From Bacteroidota bacterium (GTDB lineage Bacteria; Bacteroidota; Bacteroidia; Cytophagales; Cyclobacteriaceae), in contig VGMW01000010.1 in the NCBI GenBank assembly GCA_016866235.1, forward strand, positions 1 to 53,883: a stretch of 53,883 nucleotides of DNA, read 5' to 3'. Made by a program: the position numbers and the translations under genes. The notes under the pieces are model-generated. The model had not been told where the DNA came from. It did no database searches and saw only the letters and a list, made by a program, of their open reading frames with translations. Every line of letters starts with the position of its first letter. Positions within the stretch are counted from its first letter, which is position 1. Shown in pieces: positions 8,074 to 17,178 of this stretch.

Positions 8074-9365
8074 AAATTAGCGTACTTTCTGAAGGTGAAT
8101 TCAGAGAGCATTGGCAATGATTTTTCTGAGGACCGCCTGATCTGGATCGCTGCACCAACAGCACTGGCTTGAGGCAATTCCGCTGCATACACCTCATAAC
8201 CATCAAACAACGATGAAAGCATCTGCATAAACATTTCGTTTTTGCTAAAGCCTCCATCCACGTAGATCCGACGAACATTTCCTTCTCCAAGGATCAACAG
8301 CGTTGATTTTTTCTGTCTCGCAGCCAAATCAAAAGTCAATTGATGCAAATCAAATTCCCTGGTTCCTGGATTTAGGATTCGTCGCCATTCTGGAACGAAG
8401 GAAATTTTAAGAAGGCTGTCAACGGTACAATGGTATTTCAATGCCAATCCACCAATTGCCTTTTCAAATTCAGGACCCAACAACAGTCTACTTGCCTTGA
8501 CTTGCCGTCCATCGGGCGCGAGGTAACATAGACAATCCTGTTCCAGCTCAACAGGTAATAAAGGTGCATGGTTAAAAGGATTCAGTGATATGGACCATGT
8601 ACCGGTGGAAATTAAAACGAATGGATCCTGTAGCGTGCTCACATAGGGGATCAATGCCGCAGAACTATCGTGTATGCCAGTACCTATTTTTACACCACCA
8701 CCCGCTCCGCGAAAAGAATAAAAATGATTTTGCTGAAAAAAAGGCGGAAGCAATCGATCCAAATTTTCCTGACGAACCCAATCAAGCAGCGCACCCCTAC
8801 CAAAGTCCCACATCATGGTATGACAGCCCATACCCGTTAAATCATTCCAGACCTCACCCGTTAAAATCCATGATAAGTATTGTGGCAGATGAAGGCTGGT
8901 AACAATATTTTGAAACAGTTCGGGGCGCTGATGTTTAATCCGATACAACAGCAATCCTGAATTCAGGTTGCCAAGCCACGGTGATGCCGAAGCAACGGTC
9001 AGGCGATTTACAGGTCCATACTGACCGATAAATTTTTCGGCGAGGTCATCAGGGAATGGTTTTAAATAATTTTCAAGTTGACCAACAGGCTTGCCCGACT
9101 TATCGAGGTGCACCAGACTTGCTCCATAGCCGGAAAAATTAATCGCCTTTACCTGAACATCTTTTCGCTGACAGAGTTTTTCAAAGTGATCTTTAATCCA
9201 GCTCGTCAATAATATTAAATCCTCGCACGGAAATCCTTCGTCGTCCTTGATCTCTGGCAACCGCTCCTCTTTAATTTCCAACACGTGAAAATTCTCATCA
9301 AATAAAAGCAGTTTTTTATTGGACTTACCTACGTCAAAAACCACTGTTACCTGCTGGGCAACCAT
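8070..9365 (-). CDS. rhaB: FGGY-family carbohydrate kinase, probable L-rhamnulokinase
   Basis: A 431-residue sugar kinase of the FGGY family (two actin-like ATPase lobes). Seen are the N-terminal phosphate loop FDVGKSNKKLLLFD (Asp11), the hinge-region motif GIHDSSAALIPY, the adenosine-side loop LISTGTWSISLNPF, and the C-terminal VDGGFSKNEMFMQMLSSLF block. FGGY family membership is certain; the rhamnulose specificity is inferred from the two upstream genes, an L-rhamnose isomerase and a rhamnulose-1-phosphate aldolase fusion. The reaction would be L-rhamnulose + ATP to L-rhamnulose 1-phosphate. It is the last gene of that operon, 4 bp after the isomerase. The kinase is somewhat shorter than E. 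coli RhaB and could also accept L-fuculose. Confidence 0.85.
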   Translation of the reverse strand: MVAQQVTVVFDVGKSNKKLLLFDENFHVLEIKEERLPEIKDDEGFPCEDLILLTSWIKDHFEKLCQRKDVQVKAINFSGYGASLVHLDKSGKPVGQLENYLKPFPDDLAEKFIGQYGPVNRLTVASASPWLGNLNSGLLLYRIKHQRPELFQNIVTSLHLPQYLSWILTGEVWNDLTGMGCHTMMWDFGRGALLDWVRQENLDRLLPPFFQQNHFYSFRGAGGGVKIGTGIHDSSAALIPYVSTLQDPFVLISTGTWSISLNPFNHAPLLPVELEQDCLCYLAPDGRQVKASRLLLGPEFEKAIGGLALKYHCTVDSLLKISFVPEWRRILNPGTREFDLHQLTFDLAARQKKSTLLILGEGNVRRIYVDGGFSKNEMFMQMLSSLFDGYEVYAAELPQASAVGAAIQIRRSSEKSLPMLSEFTFRKYANF

Positions 9366-9369
9366 AATT

Positions 9370-10632
9370 CTAAAGCCCTGTTGCCTTGGTTTCAGTTCCC
9401 CTTTCCCTGATTAGGTTTTTTCTACACTCCAGCGTTCTAAATGCTGTGATCGGGTGAATGGCCGCACCATTTTTCAACCTGGCCTCGGCAATCAGCGGCC
9501 TTACATCGGTACGAAATGCCTGTTGAAGCAATTCCTGACATCGAACAACATCGTTTTCATTTCGTGCTTGCTCAAGCCCTCTGCTATCCAGTATAAGTGA
9601 TTGGGCATAGGCTACCAGGATGGCCTCTACCGACTGAAGCAGGTCCTCGAGTGGATCCTTGATGTTGTGCGAGGCATCGATCATCCAGGCTAAATCTTGC
9701 CCTGTTCGGTCCATTCCAGCAACCAATTCATTAAAAATCAAAAACAGCTGATACGGATTAATGCTTCCAACCGTGAGGTCATCATCCCCGTATTTAGAAT
9801 CGTTAAAATGAAACCCACCAAGTTTTCCTTCCATTAACAACAAAGAAACAATCTGCTCAATGTTGGCATTGGGCAAATGGTGCCCAAGATCGACCAAGGC
9901 ATAAGCCTGATTGCCCAACTTTTGAGCATACAACAACGATTGCCCCCAGTCTCCTACCGTCATGGAATAAAAGTTAGGCTCAAAGGCCTTGTACTCAACA
10001 AACATTTTCCAATTCGAGGGTAATCCACTGTAGACCGACTGAAGACTTTCCAATGTGTTTTCAAAAGCCTTTCTAAAATCCAACTGACCCGGAAAAGATG
10101 ATCCATCGGAAAGCCACACGGTGATGGCCTTGCTACCCAATGCTTTTCCATATTCTATAACCTGAAGGTTGTGGTCAATGGCCTGCTTACGCACATGCCG
10201 ATCCACATGCTGCATGGAGCCAAACTTGTAGCTTAGTTTTTGATCCTTTTGATCCTGAAAGGTGTTTGAATTCACCGCATCGAATCGAATGCCAAAACTT
10301 GAAGCCAACGCTGCAACAGCAGTTGCATCCTTGGGAATGTCCCAGGGTATATGCAACGATATGGCACCTGAAGATCCGGTCAGTGCATGCAGAAGACCTA
10401 TGTCTTCAATTTTTTGTTCGAGAGTTCCCGGCTCTCCTCCACCCGCGAAGCGACCGAACCGCGTGCCACCAGTTCCCAGTGCCCAACTCGGGATGGCAAT
10501 CTGCATCGCAGCAATTTGATTGATTATTTTTTCGGTATCCGCAACCTGATCAGCGATAAAGGCAAGCTTCTTTCGATGACCTTCCAGATGCTGATGGTTA
10601 TGTTGCTCAATGTCTGATCGCTGTATTCTCAT
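9370..10632 (-). CDS. rhaI: L-rhamnose isomerase, RhaI type (TIM barrel)
   Basis: A 420-residue metal-dependent aldose-ketose isomerase converting L-rhamnose to L-rhamnulose. The block WALGTGGTRFGRFAGGGEP near residues 50-68 is typical of the Pseudomonas stutzeri/Gram-positive type isomerase rather than E. coli RhaA. The metal ligands of that family can be placed at Glu213 (FVEYKAFEP), Asp248 and His251 (LVDLGHHLPN), His275 (GGFHFNDSKYGDDD), Asp283/Asp285 and Asp319 (WMIDASH). All are present, so the enzyme should be active. It is the middle gene of a three-gene operon, 15 bp after the aldolase/dehydrogenase and 4 bp before the kinase. The ATG at 10630-10632 is the start. Confidence 0.9.
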   Translation of the reverse strand: MRIQRSDIEQHNHQHLEGHRKKLAFIADQVADTEKIINQIAAMQIAIPSWALGTGGTRFGRFAGGGEPGTLEQKIEDIGLLHALTGSSGAISLHIPWDIPKDATAVAALASSFGIRFDAVNSNTFQDQKDQKLSYKFGSMQHVDRHVRKQAIDHNLQVIEYGKALGSKAITVWLSDGSSFPGQLDFRKAFENTLESLQSVYSGLPSNWKMFVEYKAFEPNFYSMTVGDWGQSLLYAQKLGNQAYALVDLGHHLPNANIEQIVSLLLMEGKLGGFHFNDSKYGDDDLTVGSINPYQLFLIFNELVAGMDRTGQDLAWMIDASHNIKDPLEDLLQSVEAILVAYAQSLILDSRGLEQARNENDVVRCQELLQQAFRTDVRPLIAEARLKNGAAIHPITAFRTLECRKNLIRERGTETKATGL

Positions 10633-10647
10633 AATGCCGGTAAAAAT

Positions 10648-12762
10648 TTATCGGGTAAACGCCGCACTAAGACCGCCATCCACATTGATGGTTTGACCGG
10701 TGGACTTGTTCAAATTACCGCCTACCAAAACAAAGCAGGCATTGGCAATGTCTGAAGGAAGAATTATCTCATTCAACAACGTCCTACCGGCATAATACGC
10801 TGGCAAGTCCTCCACCTTGATTCCGTAGGCATTTGCCCGACCCTCTGCCCATGCACCAGCCCAAATCTTACTGTCAGCAATAACCGCATCAGGATTAACG
10901 GCATTGACCCTGATTTTATCCGGGCCAAGCTCCGCGGCCATCAACCTAGTCATATGCAATTGAGCCGCTTTCGCCGATCCATAGCCAACATTGTTGGGAC
11001 CAGCCACCAGCGCGTTTTTACTCACAATATTTATGATGTCACCACCCAACTTTTGTGTCTTCATGGTCTTGACCGCCTCACGACTCATCAAAAATTGTCC
11101 CTTCACCAGAATATCATACAGCGAATCCCAATCTTTCTCTTCGTGGTTTTCGAGTGGTTTAGAAATAGAAATTCCTGCATTGTTAACAACAATATCCAAC
11201 CCCCCGAACGAAAGATTTGTAGTCTGGATGGCACTAACAATTCCTGATGCATCGGTGACGTCCAACTGAACAGCCACCACCGAATCGCGTCCAAATTCTT
11301 TCAGGAATTCATCGCGAGCACCCTCCAGGCGACCATGATCGTTGTCGCTGAGCACCACACATGCACCTTCAGCAGCAAATTTTTTCGCAATTGCTTTTCC
11401 TATGCCTCCTCCGCTTCCGGTAACCAAAGCAATTTTACCACTGAGTGGCTTTGCAGCCGGCATGCGCTTGAGCTTGGCTTCTTCCAACAACCAGTATTCA
11501 ATGTTAAAAGCCTCCTGACGGGGTAACGCAGTATAGGCGGAAACTGCTTCGGCACCCCGCATCACATTCACTGCATTTAAATAAAACTCCATTGCCACGC
11601 GCGCCGTTTGCTTGTCGCGCGCAAAACTGAACATCCCAATCCCAGGAAAAAGAATGATAACCGGATTTGGATCTCGCATCGCAGGACTATCGATGTGCTT
11701 GCACTGTTCATAATACGCACCGTACATTTTCCGATATCCCTCAAACGCCGGCGACAGTTCGGCCCTGAGTTTTTCAAGGTCGCTCAGATCTTCCGATGGC
11801 TTAATTTTCAGAATCAGTGGACTGATTTTCGTTCGAAGAAAATGATCAGGACAACTGGTTCCCATCGGCCCCAGCCGACTCAGATCCGCTGAATTAATAA
11901 ACTCCAGAATGCGGTCATCATCAGAAAAATGACCAATCATTTTTCGTTCTGAACTGCAAAAATGACGAAGCAACGGCATGAGCTGTGCAGCTTTACGCCG
12001 GCGCTCCTGTTGATTCGGAGAAACCATTACCTGACCACCAAAAACCTTGTCACCCTTGTCGTGTCGGGCAAGATAGGACGCACACTGTTCTATGACGTCG
12101 AGTGTATTCTCATAACATTCCAGCGAAGTTTCTCCCCAGGTGAATAGTCCATGTGAACCAAGCATGATTCCACGGATGCCAGGATTACGGTCCAGACATT
12201 CTCTGAGCTTCAAACCAAGATCAAACCCCGGTCTCTGCCAAGGCACCCAACCAATTTTTCCGTTAAATAATTCACGGGTGATTCTTTCGCCATCTGCCGC
12301 TGCCGCGATGGCAATGGCTGCGTCCGGGTGAAGGTGGTCGATATGCTTGAAGGGAAGGAAAGCATGCAACGGCGTGTCAATAGACGGTGCTTTCGAATCA
12401 AGATCGAAGATGCAATGGTTGAACAATTGAACCATTTCGTCTTCATGCTGCAGACCACGGTAACGACTTTTCAAAGCGCGAAGTCGCTCCAGGTACAGTC
12501 CGGCCAATCCATTGCGTTTCATGGTGCCCAGATCGCCACCGGAGCCTTTTACCCACATCACCTCCGTATCCTTTCCGGACAAGGGATCTTTTTCAATGGT
12601 CTTACAGGAAGTATTTCCACCACCATAGTTTGTGAGACGCAGGTCGGCCCCAAGCAGATTGGAGCGGTACACCAACAGTGCCACCTCATCACCACCGAGT
12701 TGACTTACCTTCTGCTCATCCCACAGGTAGCTGACGTGCTTGAAATCCTCCTTCTTTTTCAT
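10648..12762 (-). CDS. rhaD: bifunctional rhamnulose-1-phosphate aldolase / short-chain dehydrogenase
   Basis: A 704-residue fusion. Residues ~20-400 are a class II (zinc) aldolase domain, with LTNYGGGNTS, DTPLHAFLPFKHIDHLHPDA (zinc histidines) and GSHGLFTWGE (His204). Residues ~435-704 are an SDR dehydrogenase with the Rossmann glycine motif TGSGGGIGKA, NNAGIS, and the catalytic YGSAK. This matches the fused enzyme known from Bacillus (YuxG/RhaEW) and Bacteroidota, which cleaves L-rhamnulose 1-phosphate to dihydroxyacetone phosphate and L-lactaldehyde and oxidises the lactaldehyde to lactate. It is the first gene of the rha operon. No regulator, mutarotase or rhamnose transporter is seen next to it. 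Confidence 0.9.
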   Translation of the reverse strand: MKKKEDFKHVSYLWDEQKVSQLGGDEVALLVYRSNLLGADLRLTNYGGGNTSCKTIEKDPLSGKDTEVMWVKGSGGDLGTMKRNGLAGLYLERLRALKSRYRGLQHEDEMVQLFNHCIFDLDSKAPSIDTPLHAFLPFKHIDHLHPDAAIAIAAAADGERITRELFNGKIGWVPWQRPGFDLGLKLRECLDRNPGIRGIMLGSHGLFTWGETSLECYENTLDVIEQCASYLARHDKGDKVFGGQVMVSPNQQERRRKAAQLMPLLRHFCSSERKMIGHFSDDDRILEFINSADLSRLGPMGTSCPDHFLRTKISPLILKIKPSEDLSDLEKLRAELSPAFEGYRKMYGAYYEQCKHIDSPAMRDPNPVIILFPGIGMFSFARDKQTARVAMEFYLNAVNVMRGAEAVSAYTALPRQEAFNIEYWLLEEAKLKRMPAAKPLSGKIALVTGSGGGIGKAIAKKFAAEGACVVLSDNDHGRLEGARDEFLKEFGRDSVVAVQLDVTDASGIVSAIQTTNLSFGGLDIVVNNAGISISKPLENHEEKDWDSLYDILVKGQFLMSREAVKTMKTQKLGGDIINIVSKNALVAGPNNVGYGSAKAAQLHMTRLMAAELGPDKIRVNAVNPDAVIADSKIWAGAWAEGRANAYGIKVEDLPAYYAGRTLLNEIILPSDIANACFVLVGGNLNKSTGQTINVDGGLSAAFTR

Positions 12763-12853
12763 TCAAAGTGATTTTGAACCAATGAAAATAAATCGGAACT
12801 GCGTAGAATAAAAATGGTATTTATCGGAGTTGGAAACTTACCCCATGCGGGGA

Positions 12854-15800
12854 TCAGGCCAATTCTCTGAGATCCACAGGAACAACCCTTGAAACGCCTT
12901 TTTCAACCATAGTAATACCATAAATCACATCGGTAGAAGTCATGGTGCGCTTGTTGTGGGTTACAATAACAAACTGACTTTCCTTGCTGAAGTTACGTAT
13001 GATCTGGTTGAACTTATCGATGTTGGCATCGTCCAGTGGCGCATCGACCTCGTCGAAAATACAGAAAGGTGCAGGCTTAAGCAGATACATTGAAAACAAC
13101 AAAGCTGTTGCGGTGAGGGTTTTTTCTCCTCCGGAAAGCTGGTTGATGGTTAATGGACGCTTGCCTTTAGGCTTTGCAATGATGTCGATATCTGATTCGA
13201 GCGGGCGGGTAGGATCGATGAGTTTCAGATCGCAGGCATCACCTTCATAGAAAAGGGACTGGAAGACTTTAATAAAGTGAGTCTTTATTTGCTCGAAGGC
13301 TTCCATGAAGGTCTTGCTGGCCACCGCTTCAATTTCATTGATGGTGCTGAACAGAGACTCTTTGGCTTTGAGCAAATCTTCTTTCTGAGCGATAATAAAA
13401 TCGTTTCGCTCTTTGATTTCGTTGTAAGCCTCCATGGCCATCGGGTTGATGGGGCCCATGTTGTTGAGTTTGTCCCTTATGCGTAGGACCTGATTTTTAA
13501 GATCCTCCTCATCTACTGTGGGCTGTTCTTCCTGAACTTCTTCAGTGACCAGCGCATCCAGATCGAGGCTAAACTCAACTGATAGTCTTTCCTTCACTGA
13601 ATTGAGCTCCAGTTTACTATCGGAGAGCTCCTGCTGGAGGTGAAGCATGAGGGTATCTGAACCTTCTTTTTGATGCTGGAGGTTGCGGATCTCCTTTTCA
13701 GTCTCATCAATTTTTCCTCTGGTCTCGTAATAATCGCGCTCAGATTCATTTAAGACAGCCTCAAGCTTGTCCTTCTCCTCATACATGGCGATGAGCTTCG
13801 TATCGTTGGATTCAGCATGGGTTAGGATGGCACGAATCTCCTCTTCATTGCGACGCAGGTCTTCTGCGTTTTGATCGATGCGAAGTTGACTGGCCTGCAG
13901 GGATTCCTGTTTGAAACCGATTTCCTGATCAATGCTCTTGGTTCGGTTCTCCTGCTGATGGAAGAGGATGGTTTCCTCATTAAACGCTGCAGATTTTTGA
14001 GCCAGAATTTCGTTTTGCTCATTCAAGCGCAAGGTTGATTCAGCGAGTCCGGAATCCTGCAGCTCCACTTCTTGTTTCAATCGTTCAGCCACCGGAATCA
14101 GTTCTTCCATCTCACGCACCATGGTTTCGATTTTCTCCACCATATCCTCCTTGCGCAAATCAGCGCTGGAGATCATTTCACTGAACTGCTCCTGCTTGGT
14201 TCTAACGGATACAAATTCCTCACTTACCTGTTTGAGTGCATTTTGAGCCTCCTCAATTCGAACCTTCAAATCATGGTTCCTGACTTTCTCAAGCTCTGCC
14301 TGACGTTCGAGCAGACCGTTTCGAACATCTTCAAGTTTGCGGTTGAGCTCCTTGATCTCCTTTTCCAGTTTTTCAAGGTTCTTGGCCCGACCAATTTTCT
14401 TTCCCTCAAACAAGCCAACCGATCCGCCTGATAAACTAAAACGACGGCGGGTGTATTTACCGTTTTTGGTCAGGAAGGTATTCTGATCATCGGCAGGGAT
14501 GCCTTGTGGATCGCCATCGACGATATAAACCTTATCCAATATGAAGGAAATAAGCTTTCCGTATTTCGGATCAATTTCGATGATCTGTGTTGCCGGAAAA
14601 GCGTTGGGATAAATTTCCGTTGGTGTGCCTTGAAACTTTGCAAAGGCGTCCAGAATAAAGAAGTTGGCCTTGCCCTTACTTGCATCGCTGAGGATGTTGA
14701 TGGCCTCATACGCTTCTGCTTCACGGTCGACGATGTAATAATTGAGGTACGGCTCCAGGTAGTTTTCGATGGTTACCCGATAATCTTCCGGACAGGTTAG
14801 GATATCGGATAAAAGCGGTGCGTTTCTCGTCCAACCCACTTTCTGTTTGAGGAAGCGAATGGCTTCAGGAAATCCCTCCAGATTTTCAACCAACGACTTG
14901 GTCAATTGAAACTCATTCTGTCGGGCATCGAGTTTTCTTCCGGTTTCAGTGAACTCCTCGCGAATCATCTCGATGGTTTTTTCCAGCGATGTGATCCGCG
15001 CTATCGTATTGTCTTCTTCTTGTTTGAGTGTTGCGAGGTCCTGGGTCTTAACTTCAATCTCAACCGACAGTTCGCTGAGTTTTTTATCAAATTGTGCAAC
15101 GCTTGCACTTTGTTGCGTTGAGTCCGTGGTGGTCCGATCAACCTCTTGTCTAAGAGAAGAAATTTGAATTTCTCTGATCTCTATCGACTTATTGACTTCA
15201 AAGAACTCAGATTGTTTGTTGCGGTATTCAGCACGGATTTGATCGAGATTGGATTGGAGGGTTGCAGTCGCTGACTTCTGCGTCTCATATTCCTGACGGA
15301 GCAATTCAACCCTACCATTGATCTCAGCCAATACAGCAAGAGATGCATTTTTTTCATTTTCAAGACCTTCAATACTCACCCGTGCACGTTCGCAGCTCTG
15401 GCGATCCTGATCGATCTGATCACGGAGGTTGTTTACACGATCATTGAGGTATTTTTGACGCTCATTTTTGATTTGCTTTTCACTTTCATGTTGTCTGATT
15501 TTTGAAACCAGATCATTGATGCCCTTTTGCTTTTCGGAAAGCGCCTTTTCCTTGATCACCAATTCCACCTTCAGCTTTTCGATTTCAGCCTCATTGGCCG
15601 CTACTGAAGCAATGAGCGCAGTTTTTGCGGATTGTTCCGCTTCCACCTTGGCTGTGATTTCCGCGTAGCGTGATTTGTGTTTTTTAACGGTAGCCCTTGC
15701 GAGCTCAATGCTTTTAACCTTGTAATCCTCTTTGATTTTATAATACTGTTCCGTCTGACGAGCCTGTTTTTCAAGACTCTTCATGTTTTTCTCAATCTCA

Positions 15801-16387
15801 AAAAGGAGGTCCTCTACCCTTTCCAGGTCTGCATCGGTGTCTTCCAGTTTTCGAAGGGTTTCTTTCTTCCTCTTTTTGAATTTGGAGATACCGGCTGCCT
15901 CCTCGAACAACATTCGACGAGAATTGTCGCGGTCGTTGAGCAGGTCATCAACCATTCCAAGTTCAATGATGGCATAACTGTTAGATGCCACCCCTGTATC
16001 CAGGAAGAGGTTGGTGATGTCTTTCAGTCGACACAAAACACCATTAAGAAGGTATTCACTTTCTCCGGTCCGGTACAGTCGTCGGGTTATGGTCACCTGA
16101 GTGTATTCGGTGGGAAGTAAGTTTTTGGTGTTGTTGATGGTTAGACTAACCTCTGCCAATTGTTGGGCGGATCGGTCTGTGGTGCCGTTGAAAATGATGT
16201 TTTCCATCTTTTCAGAGCGCAACGCACTGGTTTTTTGCTCACCAAGGACCCATCTGATGGAGTCCACCACATTTGATTTTCCACAGCCATTGGGGCCAAC
16301 GATTCCGGTTACTCCTTCATCAAAATTGATCACCACCTTATCGGCGAAACTTTTGAAGCCCTTTATTTCGAGTTTTGACAGCTGCAT
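12854..16387 (-). CDS. smc: chromosome segregation protein SMC
   Basis: A full-length SMC ATPase of 1177 residues that loads on DNA and extrudes loops for chromosome compaction and segregation. The N-terminal head has Walker A GPNGCGKSN (31-39) followed by VVDSIRWVLGEQ. Two long coiled coils surround a hinge at roughly 510-640 (start LVENLEGFPEAIRFL). The C-terminal head has the signature LSGGEKTLTATALLFSMY and Walker B FCIFDEVDAPLDD. No ScpA or ScpB gene is adjacent. It is transcribed away from the small membrane-anchored protein at 16518 and is followed, after 91 bp, by the rha operon on the same strand. Confidence 0.97.
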   Translation of the reverse strand: MQLSKLEIKGFKSFADKVVINFDEGVTGIVGPNGCGKSNVVDSIRWVLGEQKTSALRSEKMENIIFNGTTDRSAQQLAEVSLTINNTKNLLPTEYTQVTITRRLYRTGESEYLLNGVLCRLKDITNLFLDTGVASNSYAIIELGMVDDLLNDRDNSRRMLFEEAAGISKFKKRKKETLRKLEDTDADLERVEDLLFEIEKNMKSLEKQARQTEQYYKIKEDYKVKSIELARATVKKHKSRYAEITAKVEAEQSAKTALIASVAANEAEIEKLKVELVIKEKALSEKQKGINDLVSKIRQHESEKQIKNERQKYLNDRVNNLRDQIDQDRQSCERARVSIEGLENEKNASLAVLAEINGRVELLRQEYETQKSATATLQSNLDQIRAEYRNKQSEFFEVNKSIEIREIQISSLRQEVDRTTTDSTQQSASVAQFDKKLSELSVEIEVKTQDLATLKQEEDNTIARITSLEKTIEMIREEFTETGRKLDARQNEFQLTKSLVENLEGFPEAIRFLKQKVGWTRNAPLLSDILTCPEDYRVTIENYLEPYLNYYIVDREAEAYEAINILSDASKGKANFFILDAFAKFQGTPTEIYPNAFPATQIIEIDPKYGKLISFILDKVYIVDGDPQGIPADDQNTFLTKNGKYTRRRFSLSGGSVGLFEGKKIGRAKNLEKLEKEIKELNRKLEDVRNGLLERQAELEKVRNHDLKVRIEEAQNALKQVSEEFVSVRTKQEQFSEMISSADLRKEDMVEKIETMVREMEELIPVAERLKQEVELQDSGLAESTLRLNEQNEILAQKSAAFNEETILFHQQENRTKSIDQEIGFKQESLQASQLRIDQNAEDLRRNEEEIRAILTHAESNDTKLIAMYEEKDKLEAVLNESERDYYETRGKIDETEKEIRNLQHQKEGSDTLMLHLQQELSDSKLELNSVKERLSVEFSLDLDALVTEEVQEEQPTVDEEDLKNQVLRIRDKLNNMGPINPMAMEAYNEIKERNDFIIAQKEDLLKAKESLFSTINEIEAVASKTFMEAFEQIKTHFIKVFQSLFYEGDACDLKLIDPTRPLESDIDIIAKPKGKRPLTINQLSGGEKTLTATALLFSMYLLKPAPFCIFDEVDAPLDDANIDKFNQIIRNFSKESQFVIVTHNKRTMTSTDVIYGITMVEKGVSRVVPVDLRELA

Positions 16388-16448
16388 TTATCAATTCTTA
16401 AGCACGAACCAAACTTTATTTTCGGCCTTTTTTACCGACCGAAGTCCG

Positions 16449-16456
16449 CAAAGATA
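16449..16456 (-). promoter_or_regulatory. smc: candidate -7 box (TATCTTTG) of smc
   Basis: On the minus strand TATCTTTG exactly fits the TAnnTTTG -7 element of the Bacteroidota primary sigma factor. It lies 61 bp before the smc ATG in the divergent intergenic region. No clear -33 TTG was found at the proper distance, so the call rests on the -7 match and its position. Confidence 0.35.
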
Positions 16457-16517
16457 AGATGAATTTGATTGCCTGAAGGACAGGAAATCGTCGTTTTTTT
16501 GGTTATTTTTGGAGGTT

Positions 16518-17171
16518 ATGGATGGTAAATTAATTTTCTGGATCATAGGGCTTGCGATCTATTATTACCTCCAAAGCAGAAAGAAAAAAAAGGAGGAAGC
16601 TTCCGGGGAAAGTACAAGCCCACCGCCCGTTTCACCCGGTCCAATAAGCTTCGAGGATCTGCTTCGAGAGATTCAGTCCTCCAAAAAACCAACAAAAGAA
16701 CCAGAACCGGTTTCTCCTCAAAGCCTTGAGGAAGAAATGGTTGCAGAAGAATACGAATCAGAAATTAAGGACATTGGAGAAAAAATGTCTTCCAGTCCCT
16801 ACGCATCTGAAATTGAGGACCTGGAAGAAAAAATGACTTCCGGACCATCCGAAGAAGTACGCCCCATGCCGATGTATGAAAAGGCGAAGGCAGAGGCTTT
16901 TGAGCGCCCCACACTCGAAGTGAGTGAGTCCTACGATGGATTCAACCGCGGCCGAGGACCTTTCCAATCAAGGTTTGGCACTGCAAATCATTCAGCGTTT
17001 TCCGCTGAGCAGCATAGCATATTAAAGGAGGAGGACAAATCAGTGCTCTTAAAAGGAATTGAAGCACAAAAGTCTTCAGCATTGGCCGAAGAGATCGGAA
17101 ACGACCTTCGTGATCCGGATAAATTGAAAAAGGCCTTCGTGTTGAACGAAATACTTGGTAGAAGATTCTGA
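16518..17171 (+). CDS. hypothetical membrane-anchored protein with low-complexity tail
   Basis: Unrecognised, 217 residues from the ATG at 16518; a TTG at 16509 could add three residues, but the ATG is preferred. An N-terminal hydrophobic helix (LIFWIIGLAIYYYL) followed by RKKKKEE predicts a single membrane anchor with the rest in the cytoplasm. The middle is acidic, rich in Pro, Ser and Glu, and contains a short tandem duplication (EYESEIKDIGEKMSSSP followed by YASEIEDLEEKMTSGP). The tail reads DLRDPDKLKKAFVLNEILGRRF and looks better ordered. It is divergent from smc and only 7 bp ahead of the SprB-like gene. No function can be assigned. A TATTTTTG box lies at 16504-16511, directly ahead of the ATG. 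Confidence 0.7.
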   Translation: MDGKLIFWIIGLAIYYYLQSRKKKKEEASGESTSPPPVSPGPISFEDLLREIQSSKKPTKEPEPVSPQSLEEEMVAEEYESEIKDIGEKMSSSPYASEIEDLEEKMTSGPSEEVRPMPMYEKAKAEAFERPTLEVSESYDGFNRGRGPFQSRFGTANHSAFSAEQHSILKEEDKSVLLKGIEAQKSSALAEEIGNDLRDPDKLKKAFVLNEILGRRF

Positions 17172-17178
17172 TAAACTG

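Noticed and set aside
12841-12852. Hairpin CCCC-ATGC-GGGG just after the smc stop as a terminator
   Set aside because: Only a 4-bp stem with no proper T run on the minus strand; too weak to support a terminator between smc and the rha operon.
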